DNA from: Chaetoceros tenuissimus | Lineage: Eukaryota > Bacillariophyta > Thalassiosirophyceae > Chaetocerotales > Chaetocerotaceae | DNA: 64,000 nucleotides | NCBI GenBank assembly: GCA_021927905.1 | Contig: BLLK01000058.1 | Coordinates: forward strand, 868,001 to 932,000 | Direction: 5' to 3' | Part shown: positions 53,551 through 63,299 of the stretch, in pieces | Layout: the number at the start of each line of letters is the position of its first letter | Position numbering within the stretch: position 1 is the stretch's first letter | Notes under the pieces: model-generated | What the model saw: only the letters and a program-made list of their open reading frames with translations | What the model was told of the DNA's origin: nothing | Database searches by the model: none | Made by a program: the position numbers and the translations under genes

Positions 53551-54342
53551 TTAAGCAATGATGGGCTCTTGCTTCTTGACAACATTCTCAATACATCCGG
53601 AGAACAAATGCTGAAAAACAGCAATACCAAAGCAAGGCTTATCTTCCTTCATTTCATTCTGACTCAAGTTCAAATTCTCAACTCCATGATTACTATCCTC
53701 TTGAATAGAATCGCTCATGGATGCCGTAGGTACCTCTTCGAGCTCAAGTCCAATCTTTTCAATATCGACATTGTCAATAGCCTTGTTCTTCTCATGACAA
53801 GTAGAGCACGTAGCCTGTTTCAATGTTCTCTGAGTATCATGGAACGCTTCAATATCCTTTGTCTCATTACATACTTGACATTCCATTTCAGTTCTCGCCA
53901 TTAAATCACTCACGCATGACATGCATTTAATAGCATGATTTTCCTTCTTGGATTTGCTAAGCTGAGATCTACTATATTCCTTTTTACTTTTTACCTCAAG
54001 ACATTCAGAGCATTGAAAAGTAGTAGTAGGAGCAACTTCCACCACCTCCTCAGGTTTGGAAAGACACAAGGAGCATTTAATTTGATGTCCCTCTTTTTTT
54101 GATTTTCCTAGCTGTGATTTGGAATAGTCACTCTTTTTCTTGTCCATGTTGCATTCGGTGCATTTGATCAATGTTTGGATAGGAGCATTGGTCTCTGCCA
54201 TGTTGGAGATACATGCCATGCATTTGATTTCGTGATTGTTTTGAGAACGTGACTTTGATAGTTGAGCTTTGCTGAAATCGGATTTTGGCTTGTCGGTCTG
54301 ACAGAGACTGCAAGTGATTTTCTTTGACTGTGCTTTGGACAT
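53551..54342 (-). CDS. Tandem Stc1-like zinc-finger protein
   Basis: A 263-aa protein with three closely similar zinc fingers (residues 11-44, 61-93, 111-143), each CxxC-x3-K...FSKxQLxKSKxxxxHxIKCxxC, plus a shorter fourth (155-182, CQVC...CSTC). This spacing and the FSxxQL core match Stc1-type domains. In fission yeast, Stc1 links RNAi to heterochromatin-forming CLRC. The family link is pattern-based and the chromatin role is an inference. The tail (185-263) is acidic and low-complexity. No localisation signal is evident. The repeated fingers suggest binding several partners or one repeated ligand. Confidence 0.8.
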   Translation of the reverse strand: MSKAQSKKITCSLCQTDKPKSDFSKAQLSKSRSQNNHEIKCMACISNMAETNAPIQTLIKCTECNMDKKKSDYSKSQLGKSKKEGHQIKCSLCLSKPEEVVEVAPTTTFQCSECLEVKSKKEYSRSQLSKSKKENHAIKCMSCVSDLMARTEMECQVCNETKDIEAFHDTQRTLKQATCSTCHEKNKAIDNVDIEKIGLELEEVPTASMSDSIQEDSNHGVENLNLSQNEMKEDKPCFGIAVFQHLFSGCIENVVKKQEPIIA

Positions 54343-54901
54343 GTTTAAAAGAGGATAGTTAATAGCTTATGTAGTTAGTGGTTTCTGTTATTAGTGATGT
54401 CTGATATGTAGAAGGTATGTTTGAATGCAATACCGTAGTAGTATTTATTTGTCACGCTGTTGAAAGATTTTCTGTTTGTTCTTCGCTTTGCCGCCAAAGT
54501 TTTGAAATGTTACGGTATTCCGTTTTCGTCTGTCATCTACTATTTTAGCTATACAGAATAAAAGATTTTCTTTGTTTCAATGAATCCATTTAGTTCGCAT
54601 ATGTATATGCAGTAATTGTAATGTATTTAGTGATTTATTTATATTCATATGATAACATTCATAAAGTTGACAATATTTTTGAGCAACGTAGTCTGATTCA
54701 AGCACTTTTTAAAAATTTAGATTTTTTTCTATTTTTAGCCGATGACGTACGACGATCCAAAGCAAAAAGAAAGGCGTTAGAAAGAAAAAGCGTGATGAGA
54801 AAGCAATAAAAATCAATGTCAGATGTCAGTGCATGATTAAAGCTCTGATCAACACTGATTTAGCACGCTCATAATTTATATATTCATTTGCCCTAGCTAG
54901 T
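54343..54901. promoter_or_regulatory. Divergent intergenic region
   Basis: About 560 bp between divergent starts. AT-rich, with no gene supported; a 62-codon frame at 54621-54809 has no features. Confidence 0.4.
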
Positions 54902-55648
54902 ATGAAGCTTACTTCACTGACTGTTCTTCCAACAGTAGTTGCAACATGTGCAGCATTTACTTCACCAACAACACAGCGCCTTTCTACAAAGTTATCATCT
55001 ACTCATCCAAGTCAGGATGAACCATCAACACGCCGCGATATTCTTCAAAAGACAATTGCACTGCCAATTCTAGCTACAGCACTTACTCTTGACCCGCAAT
55101 CATCATCGGCAACATTAGCTTCCGCGCAAGATCAGTCTAATAAATTCGCACCGGAATTTGTACAATCATATCCAGATTTTGTGAAATCAGATGAAGGTTG
55201 GCAATACAAAGATGTCACAGTTGGCACTGGAGATGTGGTTTTGGAAGTAGGTGATAGAGCAGTCTTTGATTGGTCGGGTTATACCATAGGATATTTTGGG
55301 CGGCCATTTGAAGCCAAGGGAGGTCCACAAGGTGGAGCATTTGATAAGGACTTGGATTACTCTCGTACTGTGATCGGAAGTGGCACAGTTGTTCCTGGAC
55401 TGGAAAAGGGACTAATGAGTATGAAACCAGGCGGTGTAAGACAGATAATTGTGCCTTACGGCCCGTTAAGTTATCCAGCGGAAGATTTGGAGCACAATAA
55501 TGTCGGACCAAAGCCAACTTCTTTTAGTGGTCAACGAGCATTAAACTTTGTGCTCGAGAACCCAAGAGTTGATAGAACTTTGCTGTTCAATGTAAAGCTT
55601 GTAAGAATTGACAAGGCCAATGGAAAGGGTGGTTTCATCAGAGGTTAA
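54902..55648 (+). CDS. Thylakoid-lumen FKBP-type peptidyl-prolyl isomerase
   Basis: A 248-aa FKBP. The leader shows a signal peptide ending ATCAA-FTSP (diatom plastid A-F motif), a Ser/Thr-rich transit region, then TRRDILQKTIALPILATALT...ATLASA, a twin-arginine thylakoid signal. The domain (about 95-240) has the FKBP pattern: YKDVTVGTGDVVLEVGDRAVFDWSGY, a FDKDLDYSRTVIGSGTVVPGLEKGLMSMKPGG core and a final LLFNVKLVRID strand. It is better conserved than the lumenal FKBP at 32.1-33.0 kb, so isomerase activity is more likely. In plants such proteins assist assembly of photosynthetic complexes. No intron is needed. Confidence 0.92.
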   Translation: MKLTSLTVLPTVVATCAAFTSPTTQRLSTKLSSTHPSQDEPSTRRDILQKTIALPILATALTLDPQSSSATLASAQDQSNKFAPEFVQSYPDFVKSDEGWQYKDVTVGTGDVVLEVGDRAVFDWSGYTIGYFGRPFEAKGGPQGGAFDKDLDYSRTVIGSGTVVPGLEKGLMSMKPGGVRQIIVPYGPLSYPAEDLEHNNVGPKPTSFSGQRALNFVLENPRVDRTLLFNVKLVRIDKANGKGGFIRG

Positions 55649-55773
55649 ATCAAAAAGACGCTTTGTTCATTGTACCACTTTTTAATAATATTATGAATAT
55701 TGATCTTGTCTTTCTTATGAATTCTAAATCATTTGCGTAATGGACATAGATATACTAGTACGTATATATTTAT

Positions 55774-57198
55774 TTAACCACATGCATTCACAGTAGAGTC
55801 ATTTGTGCTAAACGACAAGGCCCTTACAGGATTGTTTCTTGTGATTGTTGTTACTTGTTCACCAGTCTCAATGTCATAGACGATCACTTCTTTATCTTCG
55901 CCCCCTGTTGCAATCTTGGTACCATCTCTTGAGAAGGATATGGCATATATTGTATCTTCACGTTCAATATTTTGGAGTCTCTTGCCTGTCTTTGCATCAT
56001 ATATACTAGTATTTCTATCGCAACCACCAACAGCCAGCTTGCTACTATCAGGTGAGAATGCCATTGCAAAGATAATGTTGTTTCTCCTGATATTCAACTT
56101 CTCCTCAGCTGTTTTGACATCATATATAGCTGCTCGATTATCGAAACCACCTACGGCAAGCAAGGCACCATCCGGTGACCAAGCCAATGCACTAATTATA
56201 TTTGTCCGAATAATAGTGACATACTCATCAAAGGTTCCTGATGCATAAATATTATAAATCGAAGCACGCATATCGTATCCACATACAGCAAGTTTATCCC
56301 CCTTTGGTGAAAACGAAACCGCTAGTGCTGAGTCCTTCCGATGAATACTCAAAATTTCTTTACCATCATCTACCTTGTATAAGGTAACAGTCTTCCCTTC
56401 CCCTGCAACTACAAGCATAGTTTCATCCATAGAAAACGCAAGACAATTTATCTGATGATCCCTTTGTATTCTAATAATTTCCTTTCCAGTATTGACATCA
56501 TAAACCTTGACTAAATTTTGCCTATTGGACACTGCGAGTTTACTGGCTGCTCCTGATTGCGGAGAAAAGCATACAGCGGATACACTTTGAATATCTTTTT
56601 TCCAATATGTTTTGACACCTGTTTTTGGGTCTTTGTATGATATAGTATTTGGTGAATCATCTGTGAGGGGTGATGTATTTTCTATATGACGCTTTTTGGC
56701 TTGTGGCACATATAGCTCTGGAGACTGAGATGAAACCATAGATTGCAACTCTTCATCAATAAAATGTTGATCTTTCTTGTCTTTGTAAAAGTGATCCGGT
56801 TCAATTGTAAATTCTGGTTCAGTAATATCTTTTTCAAGCATTAGATTCTTTGTATTCACTCTTGCTTTAGGTTTGAATGGTGGTATAGATTGTGGTTGTT
56901 TTCCTTCTGTGTCACTTTTCAAAGGAGGAAGGTTAAGCGTTTCTTCCTGAACAAATGTCTCTACTTTTCTATCTTGCGGAATAGCCTGAGAGTTTGGCTG
57001 AACATAAATACTCTTATTCGTATGAATGGGTGTCTCTGGTCCCTTCAAATAGGCATGGTCTGCATGATTCATATGAATGGAGTTACTCTTTGGCAAAGAG
57101 TGATTTGGAATGACTGTTTTGCATGTTGGGCAATAATGACAACCGCAGGATGGACAATGAAAGTTTTCTACCTGACTCGTACTCGTACAGTTCCCCAT
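55774..57198 (-). CDS. N-myristoylated WD-repeat protein with zinc finger
   Basis: A 474-aa protein. It starts MGNCTSTS, with Gly2 for myristoylation and Cys4 for palmitoylation. A small CPSCGCHYCPTC zinc-binding motif follows at about residues 15-26, then a disordered segment to about 190. The C-terminal 280 residues form about seven WD40-type blades with the recurring unit AxxFSPDGxKLAVGGxDxxxxIYDxxTGxxL. The beta propeller would be a membrane-tethered scaffold. The blades are unusually alike (IYDVKTAEEKLNIRR, IYDAKTGKRLQNIER), suggesting internal duplication. No enzyme domain is present, and the partner is unknown. Confidence 0.88.
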   Translation of the reverse strand: MGNCTSTSQVENFHCPSCGCHYCPTCKTVIPNHSLPKSNSIHMNHADHAYLKGPETPIHTNKSIYVQPNSQAIPQDRKVETFVQEETLNLPPLKSDTEGKQPQSIPPFKPKARVNTKNLMLEKDITEPEFTIEPDHFYKDKKDQHFIDEELQSMVSSQSPELYVPQAKKRHIENTSPLTDDSPNTISYKDPKTGVKTYWKKDIQSVSAVCFSPQSGAASKLAVSNRQNLVKVYDVNTGKEIIRIQRDHQINCLAFSMDETMLVVAGEGKTVTLYKVDDGKEILSIHRKDSALAVSFSPKGDKLAVCGYDMRASIYNIYASGTFDEYVTIIRTNIISALAWSPDGALLAVGGFDNRAAIYDVKTAEEKLNIRRNNIIFAMAFSPDSSKLAVGGCDRNTSIYDAKTGKRLQNIEREDTIYAISFSRDGTKIATGGEDKEVIVYDIETGEQVTTITRNNPVRALSFSTNDSTVNACG

Positions 57199-57554
57199 AG
57201 TTTCCTATAATAGCTTTGAATAAATCTTAGCCTGTCAGAGAAAAATGGATTCAGTATATGAATGAGTAATTATTAATTCAATAACACATTCACAGTTATC
57301 TGTGTGGAAATGGCAATTTTTTTAGATATGTTGGATTCTTCCGTAATAGCTTTTACTAAGTTTGTATGAAAAAGACATTTTCAAAAGTTGACATTCCAGT
57401 ACTACCGTGGCCGTAGTACTACACTTTTTACCGTTGAAAAAGTACTGAAAATTTGAAAGTAGTCCACAAATGAAAATAAAACCGACTGATGATTTCGAAT
57501 AATTGCAAAGGCACCTAATCACATAAGCTCTCCATACATACCTATATATGAACA
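57199..57554. promoter_or_regulatory. Divergent promoter region
   Basis: This 356-bp interval lies between the start codons of the WD-repeat gene (minus) and the glycosyltransferase gene (plus). It has the palindromic pieces AGTACTACCGTGGCCGTAGTACTAC near 57400-57422 split around TGGCC, and a CTATATATG just before the plus-strand start. Confidence 0.4.
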
Positions 57555-59498
57555 ATGAAAACAAATTTTGAAAAGACATTGATCTTGTCATTAGGACTCA
57601 TTTGTCTCTGGTTCTTTGGAACTACACTTCATTTCTCAACTGTTATTTCAGATGTGGAACACTTGGGCAAGGACAAACTTGGCCTCTTATCTAATCAGAG
57701 CCATGGAATAGTCTCCAGCACAAAGTATCTACATTCAATATCTAACAAAATCAAACAGATACGCTTCTCACCCATCAATGACCCACTAGGAATACAGAAA
57801 CGAGTAGAAATGCATAGAATACCTTTTCCTCAATCTATTCAGAATGAAGACTGGGAAACTATCATTCACCCATCAGTCATTATGCGTCCTAAAGATCACG
57901 AAGAGAAAGAAGATGAACGAAAAGAAGAGGAAGAAAAGTATAAAATGCAAGTACCATACTTCTGGTCTCCATCACATATAGATAATGTAAGAGAGTTCCT
58001 AGGTGAAAATGGAAAACGGCTCATGACTCCTGAAGAAGCGGCACAGATTGGAAGTTATACTCCTAATCTCAAGAAATATGATGTACAGTATGGTGATGCT
58101 GACTTGGAACTGACCTATGATGATAAAATGGAGAATATCAAAAAGGTGAATTACATTGTGGACGAATTGCCTCCAAAGGAGGTTGAAATGCTCGAAACGA
58201 TTTTTGTTGCAATTGCTTCGTATAGAGATTATCGTTGTCCACATACTGTTGAGCAAATTTTCAAGCAGGCGAAATATCCTGAGCGTATTCGTGTAGGAAT
58301 CGTTGACCAGCTAGATCCAAATGAGGACAAACATTGTGCCTTTCCTGAAAAGAGTTGCTTTGATGATCCAGAACAGATTTTTTGTAAATACGCTCATCAA
58401 ATCAATGTCTTTGAAATGGATGCACAACTTGCTGTAGGTCCAGTCTTTGCAAGACATATCGGTAATAGAATGTACAGAGGGGAATACTTCACCATGCAAT
58501 GTGACGCGCACATGGAGTTCGTCAATAATTGGGATGAAGATGTCATTGAACAATGGAGATCTGCAGAAAACGAAATGGCAGTTTTAACTACTTACGTATC
58601 TGAAGTAGAAGATCATTACAACAAACAAACTGGAGAACGCAAGAGGAATACAAGGCCATATATGTGCGAGTCAGATTTCGAGCCAGATTATTACGATGAG
58701 TCCTTGTCTTTTTTGATGCATGGTCAGCAACCAGAAGAAAAGCCATCTGTTGTAGGCGAACCATTGCTAATTCCCTTCTGGGCTGCTGGGTTTAGTTTTG
58801 CTCGTGGACATTTTGTTGTACAAGGTAAGTATCATTTTGGTGTAATGTATCTGATATCTTTGGAATTATTACTCACAGTTGCTACTTTAGTCCCATATGA
58901 TCAATATCAGCCAATGATTTTCCAAGGAGAAGAAATTAATATAGGAATAAGAGCTTGGACATATGGGTATGACTTTTATGCCCCAGAGAAATCTGTTCTA
59001 TATCATTATTATCATACAGACCCACATAATAAGAAACGTACTGTGAAGCGTTTCTGGGAACATGAGAATAGTTACAAGGGTATTGGAACTGTAAGTAAGA
59101 AGAGGCTTTTGGCTTTAATTGACATGCTGGGTGCTCCACCTACTGAGGTAAATGAAGAAAATAAAGGAGATAAAGAAGGATCAGAAAATGTTGTTAATGC
59201 CAACGAAGAGGACGGGGAATACGAGGTAGTCGATGTAGAATGGGTATCAATAGAAGCCGATAAGTATGGTTCAGGTCAAGTGCGACCAGTCAAAAAGTTT
59301 CTTGACACATATGGCATTGACTTGGTGGAAAAGAAAAAGCAAAACAATCTTTGCGTGTTTGTTGATGAAGCTATGACAAGGATCTTTACTAAAGAGATAC
59401 GAAAAGATCAGATGGGAATAGATTATTCAAAGATTGATTTTAAGTTCCAAGATCCTGAAAAATTTGGGAACACTTGGGAGAAGCTTCTGGACAAATAA
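57555..59498 (+). CDS. GT60-type GlcNAc-transferase, type II membrane protein, hidden intron
   Basis: A Golgi-type glycosyltransferase of the family containing the Skp1-hydroxyproline alpha-GlcNAc-transferase (PF11397-like). A signal anchor lies at about residues 8-28 (LILSLGLICLWFFGTTL). The catalytic domain starts near 213 with TIFVAIASYRDYRCPHTVEQIF and includes a DxH-type metal motif in MQCDAHMEFVNNWDED and FQGEEINIGIRAWTYGYDFYAPE. The open frame is continuous (647 codons), but 58825-58890 is most likely a 66-bp in-frame intron (CAAG|GTAAGT ... TTTAG|TC). Removing it joins FVVQ to VPYDQYQP as the family requires, giving 625 aa. The anchored form suggests secretory substrates rather than cytosolic Skp1. 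Confidence 0.9.
   Translation: MKTNFEKTLILSLGLICLWFFGTTLHFSTVISDVEHLGKDKLGLLSNQSHGIVSSTKYLHSISNKIKQIRFSPINDPLGIQKRVEMHRIPFPQSIQNEDWETIIHPSVIMRPKDHEEKEDERKEEEEKYKMQVPYFWSPSHIDNVREFLGENGKRLMTPEEAAQIGSYTPNLKKYDVQYGDADLELTYDDKMENIKKVNYIVDELPPKEVEMLETIFVAIASYRDYRCPHTVEQIFKQAKYPERIRVGIVDQLDPNEDKHCAFPEKSCFDDPEQIFCKYAHQINVFEMDAQLAVGPVFARHIGNRMYRGEYFTMQCDAHMEFVNNWDEDVIEQWRSAENEMAVLTTYVSEVEDHYNKQTGERKRNTRPYMCESDFEPDYYDESLSFLMHGQQPEEKPSVVGEPLLIPFWAAGFSFARGHFVVQGKYHFGVMYLISLELLLTVATLVPYDQYQPMIFQGEEINIGIRAWTYGYDFYAPEKSVLYHYYHTDPHNKKRTVKRFWEHENSYKGIGTVSKKRLLALIDMLGAPPTEVNEENKGDKEGSENVVNANEEDGEYEVVDVEWVSIEADKYGSGQVRPVKKFLDTYGIDLVEKKKQNNLCVFVDEAMTRIFTKEIRKDQMGIDYSKIDFKFQDPEKFGNTWEKLLDK
58825..58890 (+). other. 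In-frame stopless intron in the GT60 gene
   Basis: GTAAGT donor and CTTTAG acceptor, 66 bp (22 codons), with no stop in frame. The retained version would insert a hydrophobic stretch (YHFGVMYLISLELLLTVATL) into the catalytic domain between two conserved segments. Confidence 0.8.
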
Positions 59499-59841
59499 TG
59501 GAATGAAGTGATAGGTAAAGCCGCTGTCCACCATAATTACTTTTTTGTGGACTCTTTCTCTCCTGCTATTGTGAATGCATTGATTAATGGAATGGTAAAT
59601 CTACTACGTAATGTGAAAATATAATATGCCCTATTTAATTGTTAAAAGATGAATTGATGTGCATTTACAAATATGAAACAGGAGCCATGATTTCTTGATA
59701 AAAATATCATTTGATAAATACTTCACTCGTAGCTCTGGAACTTCCCTCTAGAATCGTTACCGATGAAATGCATTAGACTTATGTAAGACAGAGGAACAAA
59801 AATCGTCAATATCATAAGTCTCGCAGTTCAACCGAATGGTC
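59499..59841. other. Short intergenic region between convergent genes
   Basis: About 340 bp of AT-rich 3' flanking sequence; nothing recognised. Confidence 0.4.
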
Positions 59842-61302
59842 CTAACAATCAACTTCCTTCATTTTGGATGACTTTGACTTGATGACAACTTCTTTGATAC
59901 TAGGTTTGACGAAGTCAAGCGAAACTTTCCACTTGTCGCCGTCTTCTATATGTACCATCTTTCCTAGAGTACATGAAACACTATGAGCTTTCTTTTCTTT
60001 ATCTTGGAGAGTAACCTTCTTCTTCGAGATCGCAGCACTAATAAGATCCCCTCCTAGTGATTTAGACAATGCACCAAGTTGTTTGGAAGTAACTGTTATG
60101 TCAATTCTATCCCAAGTTCCCCAGAGTGAGTAGTCCATATCGAATTTGTATTCAAAGTACGGTCCGTTCTGCCATGACCACTTCTCAAAATTACTACTTG
60201 GTACTAGGCATTTCTTGTCAATGTTATATTGTCCAAATGCAACCTTGTGATATTTCTCTTGAGCCTTAGTTCCAGATGAAGTGGATACAATTGGCAATAC
60301 ATTCCAGACTTGTCCTACCATGGTATTTTCCCATCCAACAATAAGTACAGGGTGCTTCTTGTTTTCCAAATCATTGTTGAAACTAGATCTTCTTCCAGTA
60401 CCAAAATCCAGGAAAGCAGAAGACAAAATAAAAGAAGTAGAGACTACAGGACCACGTTCCACAAGCTCTCTCTTGATAGCATCGACGTTGGTCAAAGTTT
60501 CATATCCACCCCATTTTCCAAACTCGTCACGGACACTATTGGTCATCCCATTTTTAGAAGAGTACGCTTTTTCAGGAGCTCTTCCATGAGTAATGGCACC
60601 TCTAGCATTGATGCATTGAAAAGCAGCTCTACTTCCAATTTGTTCAGCTGGTGGAATGTTAGGATGCTGTTGAATGTTCATAAAAGGCCATTTCGTAGTA
60701 ACGTCAAATTCAGCATCATTGTTCTTGGGGATAGGATTACGAAAACTAATTCCTCCAAGCTTGGGAGCAGAACTCTTCGCCGGCTGTCTTTTTGCAGAAG
60801 TACGTTTATTGGCAGGGTTGAAGAGACTATCCGTACTAGGTGCACTCTTAATACCAAAACTGTCGGAAGTTCCATGAGTAGCAGCACTTCTAACGCTTGT
60901 ATCGGCACTTCTGATACTTGCAGCACTGCGTAGGCTATCTGTACTGTTTCTACTTTCAACCATTCGCCTTCCAGAAGTGGTACTTGCAGTACTCCTGGCG
61001 CTCCTTGTACTTCTGGCAGATGCAGCAGAAGAAGTACGTGCTCTTGATCCTCCTAGGGTCTTGACGCACTTTATGTAGAATGGTTCAAGGGACTCACATA
61101 CAATTTGAGACCTGATAGCCTTGGAGGCATCAGTGTTTGAGTTAATCTGAAATTGTACTTTCTTGTAGAGATTAAGATGATCTTGCTTTACACTTGCTCG
61201 GTCCAGGGTAGGCGACACAAGTTTAAGTAATTGGTAAAGTGATTCTTCACTGGGTTCCTTACTGAGCACTGTCTCAACTTGATCCAAAATTCTTGCAGTC
61301 AT
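59842..61302 (-). CDS. Unknown protein with degenerate papain-like region
   Basis: A 486-aa protein. Residues 1-85 look helical. Residues 86-145 are Ser/Ala/Arg/Thr-rich with a recurring SxRSAAS pattern. Residues 200-370 resemble the second half of papain-family (C1A) cysteine peptidases: IKRELVERGPVVSTSFILSSAFLDF matches the ExxxxGPVxxxFxVxxDF block (GPV at 284-286), and HPVLIVGWE at 317-325 matches the catalytic-His strand HAVxIVGWG. The catalytic CWAF motif is not found upstream and the NSWG motif is replaced (WNVLPI), so peptidase activity is unlikely. The final 130 residues look globular. It may be a pseudopeptidase or a diatom-specific fold; the similarity is by eye only. Confidence 0.75.
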   Translation of the reverse strand: MTARILDQVETVLSKEPSEESLYQLLKLVSPTLDRASVKQDHLNLYKKVQFQINSNTDASKAIRSQIVCESLEPFYIKCVKTLGGSRARTSSAASARSTRSARSTASTTSGRRMVESRNSTDSLRSAASIRSADTSVRSAATHGTSDSFGIKSAPSTDSLFNPANKRTSAKRQPAKSSAPKLGGISFRNPIPKNNDAEFDVTTKWPFMNIQQHPNIPPAEQIGSRAAFQCINARGAITHGRAPEKAYSSKNGMTNSVRDEFGKWGGYETLTNVDAIKRELVERGPVVSTSFILSSAFLDFGTGRRSSFNNDLENKKHPVLIVGWENTMVGQVWNVLPIVSTSSGTKAQEKYHKVAFGQYNIDKKCLVPSSNFEKWSWQNGPYFEYKFDMDYSLWGTWDRIDITVTSKQLGALSKSLGGDLISAAISKKKVTLQDKEKKAHSVSCTLGKMVHIEDGDKWKVSLDFVKPSIKEVVIKSKSSKMKEVDC

Positions 61303-61664
61303 GATGGGTTAATTATCTTTGATATCTATATATAAATATGAAAACAATGTATATAATGAAGACTATGAAAGTATGGAATGCAGATGCAGTGATTTATGTT
61401 CTTTATTAAAAACATCAACTATGGTCCTCTCCACGACTTGGATCGCCGTTTTATTCGTCGTTCTGGCTTTTTATCGGAACTCACATTTCCAACTGTCAAC
61501 TCAAACGTGCTTTGCAAGTGCGTCATAGGAGGTGCATGTGAGTGGAAATCTTAGAATTAACTGATATTTAACGGTTTTATGTACATCACTTTTTTATTTT
61601 TTTACAATTTCTTATTGTATAAACAACATTCATTCCTTACTCATAGACTACAGTCAAATTATTT
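61303..61664. other. Intergenic region before repeat copy B
   Basis: About 360 bp containing the probable promoter of the minus-strand gene. No other feature. Confidence 0.4.
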
Positions 61665-62274
61665 TATGATGGTAGATTGTATCTAATGGCAAGGTCAACG
61701 GCCCCCATTAGTAATCTGCGATCAATGCTTTTCTATGTTGTTTTATGCGGCTATTTAAAACGTTTGGCTAGGCACCTTTTTCTACTCTAGTACTACGTAG
61801 CTACGAATTTAACAAAGCAAAATTGAATCGTATCGATTCATTTTGAACCCTTTAAGCAACATTCAAAGCCTTATTTCTATATGAAGTGTGTTGATTGTTA
61901 TGTTTGTATGGTTGTTTGAATCGATTGCATTGTTTGAAGCTCGTTTCAATGATGTTGATGTTGTGTCGTAGTGTGAAAGTTGTGTTGAGACATGCGTTAT
62001 TCCTGTTTGAGTCCCAGGAACCAAAATTAGGTGGTTTTCCATCAAAATCTGAACGAACAAAGCCCTCTTGAATTTTTCCTAGATTTTTCCCAATATCAAC
62101 GGAAATCATTCTATTAGATAGGTATTTTACTTTAAGTGTTCATATTGCCCAGCTCTCAATCAATTCAATTTTTTATCGACCCAGTGATTTCATTCATACC
62201 ACACATGTACGTACAGGGGTTAAGTAAGCGGTCAACACTCGTCGCTTCGCTCCTCCCGTTGACCTTGATCATTT
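61665..62274. repeat. 0.61-kb dispersed repeat, copy B
   Basis: A 610-bp segment, about 99% identical to and co-oriented with 36546-37156. Ends, internal fold-back segments and the 85-codon minus-strand frame (62109-61852) are the same as in copy A. The match starts abruptly at TATGATGG and stops after GATCATTT, so the boundaries are sharp and the repeat is a defined unit. Confidence 0.85.
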
Positions 62275-63299
62275 CGTGTAGAAAAATATTAGCGATTATT
62301 ATATAATGCTTTTATCATGGCAACTATGATGATTCGTCAAGATTCATTCCCGTTATCTTGCACATACAATTAGAGTCAACGGTCGATCTTGATGTCAACA
62401 GGCTATTTTCACCAGCATCCTCATTTTTGGCTTGTTGACACCTTTCAATTTGTTCTTTAATGTAAATGTGGTCTCTGAAAGAAATCCATCAACTCTCGTT
62501 TTTACAAATGCAGATCTTGTGTTCATAGTAGCCTCATAGCAACCAAAAATGTTTCAAGTTATCTCTCCAAATCTTTTTGCGTCAATTATCGAAGTTACTA
62601 TGCAAAAGTCCAAGCATTTTACATCATTTCAACGACCAGAGAACTTCAATAGGCAAAAAAAGACTCAACTATTGAAACTGCAAAGATCGCCTTCTTTTCA
62701 GATCAATACTCATGGATACTTTTGCTGATACCGATTCTCTTTGCATCTCCTGTACGGACCGTTGGCTCTGACTTTTATTTACTCGAAATAGGAGGGAAGG
62801 GAGGTAAATGTGCTTGTTCATATTTATCAAGGATTGTCATCAATTAAAGGCGGTTTCCGAGTACAGCAACCCTAGCTCAGTTCATCTTTCTTATAGTTCA
62901 AAAATACTACGTTAGTAGAAGTGCATAATCTCTGAATGTTTACATAACACAAATTATTCTATACAATTTCCTCATGTTGCTATCGTAGATGGAATCTAGA
63001 GTTTGAATAATGTTATGAGCATGAAGATGAATATATCCATGGGCTAGAGAGAAAAGAAATCTCGCAATCTGTATATGCTGATTACAAAATGAAGCGAAAG
63101 TAATACTATATTTTAGGTGCAAAAGCATTCGCACTTCCCAAACATCATCAACATCTACCATCTACCTCCAACATCCACACATCTACATTCTTACATTCAA
63201 CAGTTGAAAATCTAATGCTTAGATTCATATTTTTAAACTATGTAGTAGCGATATGAAGAAGTCCCCTCAACGTTCCCATTACCCTAGGTATGACTTCAT
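62275..63299. other. Intergenic region
   Basis: About 1 kb without a supportable gene; short frames only. A CATCATCAACATCTACCATC-rich stretch near 63142-63178 repeats CATC/ACATC units. It should include the 3' end of the minus-strand EEP gene transcript. Confidence 0.45.
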
